64,000 nucleotides of DNA, taken from NCBI RefSeq assembly GCF_014698505.1, contig NZ_JACJTD010000011.1, positions 62,001 to 126,000 on the forward strand. The letters are read 5' to 3'. Under the pieces are notes generated by a model. The model had not been told where the DNA came from and ran no database searches. It worked only from the letters and a program-made list of their open reading frames with translations. Positions within the stretch are counted from its first letter, which is position 1; each line of letters begins with the position of its first letter. This stretch comes from Nostoc foliaceum FACHB-393 (lineage in GTDB: Bacteria > Cyanobacteriota > Cyanobacteriia > Cyanobacteriales > Nostocaceae). Positions 37,338 through 47,243 of the stretch are shown here, in pieces. A program made the position numbers and the translations under genes.

Positions 37338-37906
37338 ATGATTATGATACAACAGCTAGAAAATAATAACCCTGAAAACAAAAATCATTCTGCCGTAAGC
37401 TTACAATAAGCAAGCACAAATATTGTTTTTATAGATACAGCAGTTCTCAATTATCAAAGCTTGGTAGCTGGTATCACACTCGGCAGTGAAGTTGTTATCC
37501 TTGACTCTAATAAAGATGGTTTAATGCAAAATAGCGAGTTTCTAGCGAGACGTAAATCTAAATCGATTAAATAAGTTCACATTGTCACCCACGGTAGTAA
37601 AGGTAGTTTGCAACTGGGGTCAAATTACCTTCTCTAATCCAAGCTATCAGCAGGTTATTGTCTATTACAACACTAGTGATGGTACTGCCAAAGTTTCTAA
37701 CTTTGATTACAATTCTGGATTGAGAACAATCATTTTCAATCCTGGCGAAACCTTGAAAACTATTAGCTTTGGCATCAGAGGTGATAAAAAGTTGAAGCGA
37801 ACGAGACATTTTTGTCAATCTCTATGGTGCGACGAATGTGGCTATCGCTGATAGTCGAGGGATGGCTACAATCAGAAATGATGACAGCCAAGCATTTTAC
37901 TCTTAA
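37338..37906 (+). pseudogene. Decayed DUF4347/Calx-beta surface protein gene
   Basis: From ATG 37338 one frame encodes DUF4347-type sequence: NIVFIDTAVLNYQSLVAGIT, SEVVILDSNKDG and VHIVTHGSKGSLQLG. It is broken by TAA at 37407-37409 and at 37572-37574. The next frame continues with a Calx-beta fragment (VYYNTSDGTAKVSNFDYNSG, TIIFNPGETLKTISFG). A base lost in the A-run near 37790 then shifts to a third frame that completes the domain (NETFFVNLYGATNVAIADSR) and ends at TAA 37904-37906. The DUF4347 part is joined almost directly to the Calx-beta part, so a large internal section has been deleted. The intact parent would have been a large secreted protein. Confidence 0.85.
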
Positions 37907-38524
37907 TAAATTAATACCATTTAGTCAATACAAAATTTTATCAAAGAAAGGACAATAATTATCACGAAGCAGTTAGCGGGACTTAGACAAAATTAATGCC
38001 AAATGTAACCTAAACTAGCTTTATAAGCAGCAAAACGTCATGATTTAAGTTCAATCAATCGAGAAATTGATAAGACACAGCTGTTATAAAGACCTCTAAA
38101 GCTTCAGTAAACGCTAGTTAAGTATCATACTCTTTTTCCTCTCTTGTTTTGTTTAAATTCCGTTAATATAACTACTTCAAATTTACTTGATAAATCAACT
38201 TTAAATTTAAATTTTTAGCAAAACTTAGTTATTACAGTAATAATACAGTAGCGATTTTTATGGTTACAGTATAATTTTGTACTTGATTATAATTTTATTT
38301 TTTCTGCTTTTCCTCAATAAAAAGAGGTTCTAATTAACCATTCAATTTAGACACTGAAGCGTATCTTTAAGTATTCACTTCCTATTTAGTGCTGTGTTCC
38401 TAAAGTCTTAGATTCAAGTCAAAAGTTACAAGTTGCCAAATTTTATTTACTAACAATAATCAAGGTGCAACTACGAGAAAACAAAAGTTCTAAAAGCTAA
38501 ACTAATTTTGCAGAGGAATTATAA
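37907..38524. promoter_or_regulatory. Leader of the FG-GAP/RTX gene with second copy of the duplicated element
   Basis: AT-rich with no gene. GAAGCGTAT (38356-38364) and CACTTCCTATTTAGTGCTGT (from 38376) repeat the element upstream of the pseudogene, though here the hairpin is imperfect. GAGGAATTATAA directly before ATG 38525 is the ribosome site. Confidence 0.55.
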
Positions 38525-41500
38525 ATGTCAACCAATACATCACCAACACTCAACAATACGGGTAATCCTAGACTTGCCACCATTGCCCAAGACGTGAACA
38601 ATGCCAACAACTCCGGCACTCTAATTTCTGCCATCCTTGCTACAGGTGCAGGTGGCAACCCCATTACCGATGCTGACACAGGTGCAGTAGAAGGAATTGC
38701 CGTCATTGGTGTAGATAATACCAACGGTACTTGGCAATACTCCATAAATGACGGTGGCAACTGGATTAATTTCGTTGTATCCGATACTTCTGCTACATTG
38801 CTCAGAGATACAGGAAAAATTCGTTTTGTCCCCAACCCTGGCTACAAAGGCACATCAGAATTCACTTTTCGCGCTTGGGATACTTCAGACGGCAACATTA
38901 GTGGTACTACTAATGTAGCTCCTGGCGTTGGTGGAGGTACAACAGCTTACAGTAGCGTTACAGAGACTGCTAGTGTTTCAGTTATACCTAACACTTTTGA
39001 TGTGGGATTAAGACCCTATTCGATTGTTGTTGGCGACTTTGACAAAGATGGAAATACCGATCTGGTAACGGCAAACAAGTCCTCTCAAAGCGTTTCGGTA
39101 CTTTTGGGAAAGGGTGATAACACTTTTAAACCTGCTAGCACTTTTAGTACGGTCGGGTTCAATGGCTTAAGTCCTTCTTCTGTCGCTGTAGCCGACTTCA
39201 ACAAAGATGGAAAGTTGGATTTGGTAACGGCAAATAGTATCTCAAATAACATTTCAGTGCTGCTTGGCAAGGGTGATGGCAGCTTTCAAACTGCTGTGAA
39301 TTTTGCTTTGGAGTCAGCCTCAGCACCCATATCTATTGCAGTGGGCGACTTCAACAAGGATGGAAAATCTGACATAGTAACGGTAAACAACGCTTCCCAA
39401 AATATTTCAGTGCTGTTGGGAAATGGTACTGGCGGTTTTGCAACTCCCACAAACTTTAGAGTTCCTAGCCGTCCCACTTCCGTCATAGTGGGCGACTTCG
39501 ACGGGAATGGAATATCCGATCTAGCGGTGACGAGTTCTTACTTCAATAACGTCTCAGTACTATTGGGAAAGGGTGATGGCACTTTTAACTCAGCTATCTC
39601 ATTTGATGTCGGAACAAATCCTCATTCTGTTGTTGTAGGCGACTTCAACAACGATGGAAAATCTGACTTGGCAGTGGCGAATTATGACTCTAATAATGTC
39701 TCAATACTGTTGGGTAATGGCACTGGCGGCTTTGGAATTGCTCCTAACTTTGATGTGGGGTTAAATCCTGTATCTGTTACAGTGATTGACTTCGATAATG
39801 ACGGTAACTCTGACCTAGCAGTGGCAAATGCAGGCTCAGACACGGTTTCAATGCTGCTGGGAGATGGAAATGGTGGGTTTGAAATTGCCACAAACTTTGT
39901 TGTGGGGACAAAACCCTATTCTCTCACCGTAGGCGATTTCAACAAGGATGGTAAATCTGACTTGGCAGTGGCAAACAGCGAATCTAAAAACGTTTCGCTG
40001 GTATCTGCTGAGGATGAAACTTATGAACCTGTTCCCCCTCAACCGATACTTATCAACGAAATTCTGTTTGATCCTCTCAGTACAGATACCTCGAAAGAAT
40101 ATATCGAACTGCGTGGTACTCCGGGTGCAACTCTAGCACCTGGAACTTATTTAGTTGCTGTTGAGGGTGATTCCGCTACTAACCCTGGCAATGTTCAAGA
40201 TATGTTTGATTTGTCTGGTAAGCAGTTTGGTAGCAATGGGTTGCTGGTTCTTCTGCAAAAAGGCAATACTTATGCATTTAACCCCAATGCAAATGTAGTA
40301 ACTAATACTGGAACTGGAGCCGGATGGGGAAGCGGGGCCTCAAGTTCACTCGGTCACATTGGTCAGGCGAATGCAACTGACATCGAAAATGGGTCTGTTA
40401 ATTTCTTTCTGATTCAAACTACTACTGCACCAAACCTAACCAATGATATTGACTCGGATAACAATGGTATTGCTGATGGTGCTACTTACTCAAATTGGAC
40501 TGTGCTGGATTCAGTTTCGGCTTTAGATGGGGGAACTACAGACAAAGCATACGGCTCGATTGTATTTAGAAAAGGTTCTGTCGGTTCAGTTCCAACGAAT
40601 GCCACAATTGTTGACACCTCATTTATTGCCGGATATGTAGGGCGTTCAGGGAATACCACAGGTTCAACAGCTTCGGATTGGGTGGCAAGTTTGATCGCTG
40701 GCACATCTCCAAATTTTTTATTAGGTAATGCTACTAACACTTCACCCGGAAACTTTGCTAGTCAACCATTAAATCACATAGGGGATACTAACTTTGCTCT
40801 TCCTGCTAATATCAATTACGCCATTTCAACTGCTACCCCAACTGTGACTGAAGGTAATAGTGGTAGCCAAACTGTCACTTTCACTGTGACTCGCAGTGGT
40901 AATACTGCTGTTGCCAGTACCGTAAATTATGCCTTGGATGGCACAGCAACTTTTAGCAGTGATTACAACACTATTAAGGTTGCGGGTGTAACAGGTGCTG
41001 TATCTGGAGTTTTAATTTTTGCTGCTGGAGAAACGACAAAGACTATTACATTAAACGTTCTGGGTGAAAAGGTCACTGAACTTGATGAAACCATTAATCT
41101 GACGCTGAGTCACCCGAACCAGCAAAATCCTATTACCAACCTAGCTACAGTTACCATAGTTAACGATGACAACCCACCCACTATTTCCATCGTAAATGAT
41201 AGCGGCACCGAAAATAGCGGCAATCTTGTTTTTACCGTCAAACTCTCTAATGCCAGCATTTACCCGATTACAGTCGATTACAACACTGCCAATAATACTG
41301 CGATCGCCAACGTTGATTACACGCCAATCACAGGAACCCTAACTTTCAACCCTGGAATTATTTCTCAAACAATCGCGGTGCCAATTCTCGACGACTTTGT
41401 TGCCGAATCCAGTGAGAGCTTTTTTGTCAATCTTACCAATCCCACCAACGCCACCATTGCTGATAACCAAGCTACTGGTACGATTACTAACGATGACACA

Positions 41501-42238
41501 CCGGGTATTACTATCTCTCCTATCACTGGACTCGTAACTACCGAAGCTGGTGGCACCGCTAACTTCAGTCTTCAACTTGATACCCAACCCACTGCTGATG
41601 TCACCATAAGTTTAAGCAGTTCCAAGGTTAGTGAAGGTACTGTTTCAGTTTCTAGCGTCACATTTACCGCAGCTAATTGGAATACGCCTCAAATCATCAC
41701 GGTGACAGGTGTTGATGATGGTGTTGCAGATGACAATATTCTTTACCAAATCATTACTGCCAAAGCAGTTAGTATTGATACCAAATATAATCTCAACGCT
41801 GACGATATTGATGTGGTTAACATTAAAAATGGCAACCAAATTAATAGCATCATTACTGGTTCAGCCAATAATGATAACCCGTTGCAGGGAACTAGCTCAG
41901 ACGATCTGATTTTTGGTTTTGCTGGTAATGATGTGATTGTTGGTGGGCTAGGAAACGATCAACTTTACGGCGGTTTGGGTACTGATAATCTCACAGGGGG
42001 TGCAGGTAGTGATATCTTTGTGCTTGCTAAAAATGAAGGTAGAGATATAATCAAAGACTTCAATATCAGTGAAGATTTGATTGCTTTATCAAGTGGTTTA
42101 AGCTACTCAGGTTTGTCTATTACTCAGAGCGGCAATGATACCTTAATTAAGGTTATTTCTGGTAACCTAAGTATTGGTTTGTTAACTGGAATTGCGGCAT
42201 CAAATTTAAACGCTAGTCATTTTATTACTTTGAGTTGA
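38525..42238 (+). CDS. Large secreted FG-GAP/lamin-tail/Calx-beta/RTX protein
   Basis: The 1237-residue protein is modular. Residues 1-155 are a cadherin-like start. Residues 158-495 hold about eight FG-GAP/VCBS repeats of the type VGDFNKDGKSDLAVAN...VSVLLGKGDG. Residues 505-650 are a lamin-tail-like domain (ILINEILFDPLSTDTSKEYI). Residues 760-990 hold two Calx-beta domains (PTVTEGNSGSQTVTFTV; FVAESSESFFVNL). Residues 990-1090 are a related domain, and 1110-1165 are RTX calcium-binding nonapeptides (GNDVIVGGLGNDQLYGGLG). There is no N-terminal signal peptide; the RTX end points to type I secretion. It is likely a surface or matrix protein. Confidence 0.9.
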   Translation: MSTNTSPTLNNTGNPRLATIAQDVNNANNSGTLISAILATGAGGNPITDADTGAVEGIAVIGVDNTNGTWQYSINDGGNWINFVVSDTSATLLRDTGKIRFVPNPGYKGTSEFTFRAWDTSDGNISGTTNVAPGVGGGTTAYSSVTETASVSVIPNTFDVGLRPYSIVVGDFDKDGNTDLVTANKSSQSVSVLLGKGDNTFKPASTFSTVGFNGLSPSSVAVADFNKDGKLDLVTANSISNNISVLLGKGDGSFQTAVNFALESASAPISIAVGDFNKDGKSDIVTVNNASQNISVLLGNGTGGFATPTNFRVPSRPTSVIVGDFDGNGISDLAVTSSYFNNVSVLLGKGDGTFNSAISFDVGTNPHSVVVGDFNNDGKSDLAVANYDSNNVSILLGNGTGGFGIAPNFDVGLNPVSVTVIDFDNDGNSDLAVANAGSDTVSMLLGDGNGGFEIATNFVVGTKPYSLTVGDFNKDGKSDLAVANSESKNVSLVSAEDETYEPVPPQPILINEILFDPLSTDTSKEYIELRGTPGATLAPGTYLVAVEGDSATNPGNVQDMFDLSGKQFGSNGLLVLLQKGNTYAFNPNANVVTNTGTGAGWGSGASSSLGHIGQANATDIENGSVNFFLIQTTTAPNLTNDIDSDNNGIADGATYSNWTVLDSVSALDGGTTDKAYGSIVFRKGSVGSVPTNATIVDTSFIAGYVGRSGNTTGSTASDWVASLIAGTSPNFLLGNATNTSPGNFASQPLNHIGDTNFALPANINYAISTATPTVTEGNSGSQTVTFTVTRSGNTAVASTVNYALDGTATFSSDYNTIKVAGVTGAVSGVLIFAAGETTKTITLNVLGEKVTELDETINLTLSHPNQQNPITNLATVTIVNDDNPPTISIVNDSGTENSGNLVFTVKLSNASIYPITVDYNTANNTAIANVDYTPITGTLTFNPGIISQTIAVPILDDFVAESSESFFVNLTNPTNATIADNQATGTITNDDTPGITISPITGLVTTEAGGTANFSLQLDTQPTADVTISLSSSKVSEGTVSVSSVTFTAANWNTPQIITVTGVDDGVADDNILYQIITAKAVSIDTKYNLNADDIDVVNIKNGNQINSIITGSANNDNPLQGTSSDDLIFGFAGNDVIVGGLGNDQLYGGLGTDNLTGGAGSDIFVLAKNEGRDIIKDFNISEDLIALSSGLSYSGLSITQSGNDTLIKVISGNLSIGLLTGIAASNLNASHFITLS

Positions 42239-42323
42239 TTTATAAACAGGAGTCAGAATTCAGAATTATTCTGTACGAATGAATTCTGAATATTAGTTTC
42301 AAGTATTTTTGCTCAACCAAAAT

Positions 42324-44873
42324 TCACATAATATTTAATGGGTCTACATCTATTGTCAAACTAACAGATTGGGGACAAAGCGATCGCACTTGTTCCCAAT
42401 CTGGCAATTGTGGCAATGCATCGGGGGCAAATTTAATCAATATCTGCCAGCGATAACGATTAGCTACCCGTAAAATACTTGCTGGCGCTGGGCCTAATAT
42501 CTCAAATTCTTCTTCTGTACTCAAGGCTGTGGCGATTATTTGCGCGGTATTTTGCACTTGAATAGGATCGAGACTACTTAAGCGCAACAAAATTAACCGC
42601 CCATATGGGGGATAATTGAGGGCTTGGCGTTGTTCTAATTCCGCTTGGGAGAAAGAGTGATAATCGTGCGATCGCACTGCTGCAATTACCTGATGCTCTG
42701 TAGTATAAGTCTGCACAATCACTCTCCCCGGATCATCGCCTCTACCAGCACGTCCAGCAACTTGAGTCAAGGTTTGAAATGCCCGTTCACTGGCGCGATA
42801 ATCTGATAAATTGAGCAATCCATCGGCGGCGACAACGCCCACAAGTGTCACCTGCGGTAAATCCAAACCTTTGGTAAGCATTTGCGTACCTACTAATAAA
42901 TCTGCTTCGCCGTTGGCAAATTGGGTAAGTAGAGTCCGGTGTGAGCCTTTGTTGCGGGTGGTATCGCTATCAAAACGAATCAAGCGCAACTCTGGGAATT
43001 GTCGCGCTAGTTCCTGCGTTACTCGTTGAGTACCGCTACCGAAAAATTTCAGATAAGGGGAACTGCAATCGGGGCAGAATTTGGGATGCGATCGCGCATA
43101 GTTACAATAATGGCAGCGCAATAATTCCGGCGCTTTTTCTTCGGTGTGGTGATACGCCAGCGACACGTCACAGTGTGGACATTCCAATACATATCCACAA
43201 CTGCGGCAAGATACAAAAGTACTGTGTCCCCGGCGATGGATAAATAAAATTCCCTGTTGTTTTCTTTCTTGCAACTGTTGCAAAGCTTCTTGCAGCGATC
43301 TACTAAATATAGAACGATTTCCCTGCTGCAACTCTTGCCGCATATCCACTATCTCTACGGGCGGTAAAGGGCGGGAGTTGATGCGTTCGGGCAAACTTAA
43401 GTAATAACTCCTGTCTTGTGCCGAGGCTCGCGGACTCGCTACCACTGCGCTATCTTCCCTCCTCACACTTACCCAACTCTCCAAGGAAGGGGTAGCGGAA
43501 CCCAACACCAAGGGGCAACTTTCTAATTCGGCTCGCCACTGGGCGACGGTGCGGGCGTGGTAGGTGGGTATGGGTGAGTCTTGCTTAAAGCTGCTGTCGT
43601 GTTCTTCATCTAAAATAATTAAACCCAAGTTGGGCAAAGGGGCGAAAACAGCACTGCGCGTACCAATGACAACTTGGGGTTCTCCTGCGAGCATTTGTCG
43701 CCAAGTGTCGTAACGTTCACCATCGGAGAGGGCGCTGTGATAGACGCTGACTTTATTACCAAAACGGGCGCGAAAACGATCGGTTAGCTGGGGTGTAAGT
43801 CCAATTTCGGGGACTAAAACAAGGGCGGATTTGCCTTGATTGAGGAGAGGTGCGATCGCTTGCAAATATACTTCTGTTTTTCCCGAACCTGTCACCCCAT
43901 GCAACAAAACTTCAGCAAAGCCATCTAGTGTCTGGATTGTCGCTAAGGCGCTAGCTTGGGCAACAGTTAAGGATTTAGCCCCATCACCTGCTAATGCTGG
44001 CCCCTGTTCGGTTCGCAATACTTCCCGTTCTTCGATGACGATGTAACCTTTTTGTGCCAACGTTTTGAGAATAGAGGAACTAGCATTGCAAATTTGCAGT
44101 AATTCATTTTGCCACAACTCTCCATTATGCCGCCGCAGCACTTCCAAAATTTCTCGTTGGCGAGTAGTTAAGTCGTGGTCGATTGTACCTGTGAGCGTGA
44201 CTGCTTTTTGCAGCTTTGGTCGAGTTAGTCGTGGCGGTTCTAAGTAGCTTTCTACTAAACCGAATCGCAACAACTCCCGAATTCCCCGATAAGCAGATTT
44301 GACTTTTTGCTGGAGGTAGACAAAACTATAGTCCCCCGCCGGCTGTGCTTGCAAAAGTTCCCAAACTTGTCGCGCAGTTGGAGTCAGAAAAGCGGCAGAA
44401 TTGGGAGATGCAAGTAAATAATTATTTCCCTCTGCCCTCCTGCCTTTAATGATGCGGATACGACGCTGCGATCGCCCCAGCAACCCTGGTGGCAGAGCAA
44501 CCCGGATTACTTGAATTAGAGGCGTATAGTAATATGCAGCGACTCGATTGAGTAATTCCCAATAAGCACTTGGGAAAAATCCAACGCTCACTATATCTTC
44601 TACTTCCCGGATTTTTTCTGGTGCTAAATCGACATTTGGTTGTGCCAGTAACCGAATGGCGATCGCTCCTAATTGTTGTGCCCCAAATGGCACGCTCAAA
44701 ATATCCCCTGGTTTTATTTCTAACTGGGCTGGCAATCGATAAGTAAATAGTCCTGTACTTCCTGGACAGTCTACCAGTACTTCAACCCACCTATTAAGAG
44801 TTGCACTTGACTGGTACGATGCACTAGCTTGGGCCACTAATAAAGGAGATAAATTTACGTCATTAATATACAT
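42324..44873 (-). CDS. priA: Primosomal protein N' (replication restart helicase PriA)
   Basis: The 849-residue PriA restarts stalled replication forks. It has the N-terminal DNA-binding domain (VLVDCPGSTGLFTYRLPAQL), Walker A GVTGSGKTEVYL, DEEH box LDEEHDSSFKQD and GSATPSLESW. The paired zinc knuckles are CRSCGYVLECPHCD and CHYCNYARSHPKFCPDC, and helicase motifs QMLTKGLDLPQV and QVAGRAGRGDDPG are present. A segment of about 20 residues (RREDSAVVASPRASAQDR) near 43420-43452 is encoded by GC-rich repeat DNA related to that at 3949-3975 and is probably an in-frame insertion. Confidence 0.96.
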   Translation of the reverse strand: MYINDVNLSPLLVAQASASYQSSATLNRWVEVLVDCPGSTGLFTYRLPAQLEIKPGDILSVPFGAQQLGAIAIRLLAQPNVDLAPEKIREVEDIVSVGFFPSAYWELLNRVAAYYYTPLIQVIRVALPPGLLGRSQRRIRIIKGRRAEGNNYLLASPNSAAFLTPTARQVWELLQAQPAGDYSFVYLQQKVKSAYRGIRELLRFGLVESYLEPPRLTRPKLQKAVTLTGTIDHDLTTRQREILEVLRRHNGELWQNELLQICNASSSILKTLAQKGYIVIEEREVLRTEQGPALAGDGAKSLTVAQASALATIQTLDGFAEVLLHGVTGSGKTEVYLQAIAPLLNQGKSALVLVPEIGLTPQLTDRFRARFGNKVSVYHSALSDGERYDTWRQMLAGEPQVVIGTRSAVFAPLPNLGLIILDEEHDSSFKQDSPIPTYHARTVAQWRAELESCPLVLGSATPSLESWVSVRREDSAVVASPRASAQDRSYYLSLPERINSRPLPPVEIVDMRQELQQGNRSIFSRSLQEALQQLQERKQQGILFIHRRGHSTFVSCRSCGYVLECPHCDVSLAYHHTEEKAPELLRCHYCNYARSHPKFCPDCSSPYLKFFGSGTQRVTQELARQFPELRLIRFDSDTTRNKGSHRTLLTQFANGEADLLVGTQMLTKGLDLPQVTLVGVVAADGLLNLSDYRASERAFQTLTQVAGRAGRGDDPGRVIVQTYTTEHQVIAAVRSHDYHSFSQAELEQRQALNYPPYGRLILLRLSSLDPIQVQNTAQIIATALSTEEEFEILGPAPASILRVANRYRWQILIKFAPDALPQLPDWEQVRSLCPQSVSLTIDVDPLNIM

Positions 44874-45703
44874 ACTTGCTGACTTTATAGTTAGATATTT
44901 CCCTCAGATAGCTTGTCAAAAATAACCTAGCTAACTAAAGTCTAATTTTTTATTTTCTTAGACTTAAATGGTGATTCTCAATACTGTTATCCTTCATAAT
45001 ACTTGATAAGTTTCCTCTTATGTAATCTACTAGACAAATTCGTATCAACTATACATGCAATAAATATTTGGTACCCACTATACAAATAAAAGCATGTCGG
45101 CCCTTTCTGCAACAGTTGCTCTATCTACTAAATAGGGAGTAGCCTTTTTCCGCCTATCGATAGATATTCAACCCTTTCGGCATATGAGATGCTTTTATAC
45201 AAATAAGAACATCTCGAAATTAAGCTGCCATTATTGTAATTTGTCTCATGTGGGTAAGTTGAAATCGGGAATGCATAACCCCAACACTAGGTTTTAAATT
45301 TATCCAGTGAAGGTTTTAAATTTATCCAGTCACTTCCAAGGTCTAAACATTAAAAATATTTAGAAAAATATATGAAAGTTTAAGAAAATTGGATGGTTAG
45401 CTGAGATTTATATGTTTGTTAAGGTTGAGAAAGTTTGAGGGGGTTTGACATATTTGGAAATTAAGAAAAAAATGAAGAATATAATCTGTTGGGAGCCTCA
45501 GAAGAAAGTTTTGTTGGGTGCGAAGGCCAGTTTCGTTAAAGGTTGTATCTAACTGTAACCCATAGGTGGTAGGTAGATTAGGTAGATGCCGATTTTTATT
45601 TCTAAAGAAAAATTAGCATCAGCCTGTATTTCGCTATATAAACGGGTGCATTCGTCCCTTAGGGAAAACTACCAAGCCTCAAACGAGTAACTGTAACTAA
45701 TTT
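44874..45703. other. Long intergenic region upstream of the sigma factor
   Basis: No gene seen. TATACAAATAA occurs at 45079-45089 and 45196-45206 with inverted ATAAAAGCAT/ATGCTTTTAT just inside. AGGTTTTAAATTTATCCAGT is repeated in tandem at 45289-45308 and 45311-45330. The sigma factor leader is probably long; ATTAGGTAGATGCC and TATATAAACGGG near 45577-45650 are possible promoter parts. Confidence 0.5.
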
Positions 45704-46876
45704 ATGTACCAAACAAAACAACAATCCCTAAAGGAAACTATGAATATTGTTGAATTGGGAAAAATGGAAATACTGGAGAATACTGCTGATATTGAAGAAC
45801 CATCACTCGATATTTTAGAAGCAGTGGCTGATGAAGAGACTCCAATTGTAGTAGAAAATCTGGAATCAGATGAACGCGACGGGGATGATATGGCTGCGGC
45901 CCGTCCTTCGGGATACAACAAAACCGAGCATGATGATGCTGTCGGCGCGTTTTTTAAAGAGATGGCACGTTATCCGCTTCTAAAAGCTGATGAAGAGGTA
46001 GAGTTAGCGCGGCGAGTTAGGTTTCTAGAGGAAGTTAGGGAATTACAAGCAGCTTTACAATTAAAACTGGGACAAGAACCCAGCAAGGTAGAAGTGGCTT
46101 CCGAGCTAGAAATGACGGAAAAGCAATTAGAAAGTCGCTTGTATCAAGGTAGAGTAGCGAAACGCAAAATGATTCGCTCGAACTTGAGATTGGTAGTTTC
46201 TATTGCTAAACGATACCTGAACCGGGGAGTGCCTTTCCTGGATTTAATTCAGGAAGGAGCAATGGGTTTAAATCGCGCTACAGAAAAGTTTGATCCAGAT
46301 AAAGGATATAAGTTTTCTACTTACGCCTATTGGTGGATTAGACAAGCGATTACCAGGGCTATAGCTAACGATGCACGGACAATTCGGCTACCTATTCATA
46401 TTGTTGAAAAGCTTAACAAGCTGAAAAAAGCACAACGAGAACTCAAGCAAAAACTTTGCCGCAATCCTACTGAAGGTGAAATGGCAGAAGCTTTAGAAAT
46501 TAGTGTGCAACAACTACGCCAGCTACAACAACTACGGCGTCAAGCACTTTCTCTAAACCACCGCGTCGGTAAAGAAGAAGACACGGAATTGATGGATTTG
46601 CTAGAAGATGAAGATAACTTGTCTCCAGAAGCAAAAATGAATGAAAACATGATGCGTCAGGAGATATGGGAAGTCTTGGGTGACGTGTTAACTCCAAGGG
46701 AGAAAGATGTGATTTCTCTGCGGTATGGTTTGACAACCAGCGAACCTTGTACCTTAGAAGAAGTTGGCAACATGTTCAATCTTTCTCGTGAGCGAGTGCG
46801 ACAAATTCAAAGCAAAGCCATGCGGAAATTGCGCCGTCCCCACATAGCTAAACGTTTAAAAGGTTGGTTGATTTAA
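45704..46876 (+). CDS. Group 2 sigma-70 factor (RpoD/SigA-related)
   Basis: The 390-residue protein is a non-essential-type (group 2) sigma factor that directs RNA polymerase under particular conditions. Regions 1.2-2.4 are seen in AVGAFFKEMARYPLLKADEE, NLRLVVSIAKRYLNRGVPFL, DLIQEGAMGLNRATEKFD and YKFSTYAYWWIRQAITRAIA. Region 3 is IRLPIHIVEKLNKL, and region 4 is LTPREKDVISLRYGL with LSRERVRQIQSKAMRKLRR. Region 1.1 is short and acidic. ATG 45740 has a better ribosome site (AAAGGAAACT) than 45704, so the first 12 codons are doubtful. I cannot place it surely among SigB to SigE types. Confidence 0.9.
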   Translation: MYQTKQQSLKETMNIVELGKMEILENTADIEEPSLDILEAVADEETPIVVENLESDERDGDDMAAARPSGYNKTEHDDAVGAFFKEMARYPLLKADEEVELARRVRFLEEVRELQAALQLKLGQEPSKVEVASELEMTEKQLESRLYQGRVAKRKMIRSNLRLVVSIAKRYLNRGVPFLDLIQEGAMGLNRATEKFDPDKGYKFSTYAYWWIRQAITRAIANDARTIRLPIHIVEKLNKLKKAQRELKQKLCRNPTEGEMAEALEISVQQLRQLQQLRRQALSLNHRVGKEEDTELMDLLEDEDNLSPEAKMNENMMRQEIWEVLGDVLTPREKDVISLRYGLTTSEPCTLEEVGNMFNLSRERVRQIQSKAMRKLRRPHIAKRLKGWLI

Positions 46877-47243
46877 TTACATTTACGAAGATAGAGATGC
46901 AATACCTGACCTAATTAGCTCCATTCACAAACATGGTTCAAATAAAGTGCAAAACTTTAAATCTTGTAGGGTGTGTTACAGGCATTTGTCATAACGCACC
47001 TAAAATTCGGAATGGTGCCGTACTCTTGGCGATAATACACCCTACAAAACTTGCTCTTTATTAAATCCACATTGCTAACGAATGAAAGCGAGCTTGTATC
47101 TGCATATTTCTTGAGCTTCACCTATCGCAAATTGCAAAAACCTGGCGTTTTGTACCTTTTTTCGGCTTTTCTTTAGTCATTAGTCAAAAAAACTTGCACA
47201 GTTGCCTATAGACTATGGACTAGGAACTATAGACTATATACTA
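46877..47243. other. Intergenic region with MITE and short repeats
   Basis: It contains the 84-bp element and, just before the acetyltransferase start, ACTATGGACTAGGAACTATA-type short repeats that keep an open frame upstream of the true start. Confidence 0.5.
46964..47047. repeat. 84-bp MITE-like element with inverted ends
   Basis: TTGTAGGGTGTGTTA (46964-46978) and TAATACACCCTACAA (47033-47047) are inverted repeats matching at 14 of 15 positions. The inside includes CATAACGCACC. Related copies lie at 32811-32876 and, in part, at 54998-55033 (GGTGCGTTAGG ... AACGAACCCTACGG). Confidence 0.8.
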
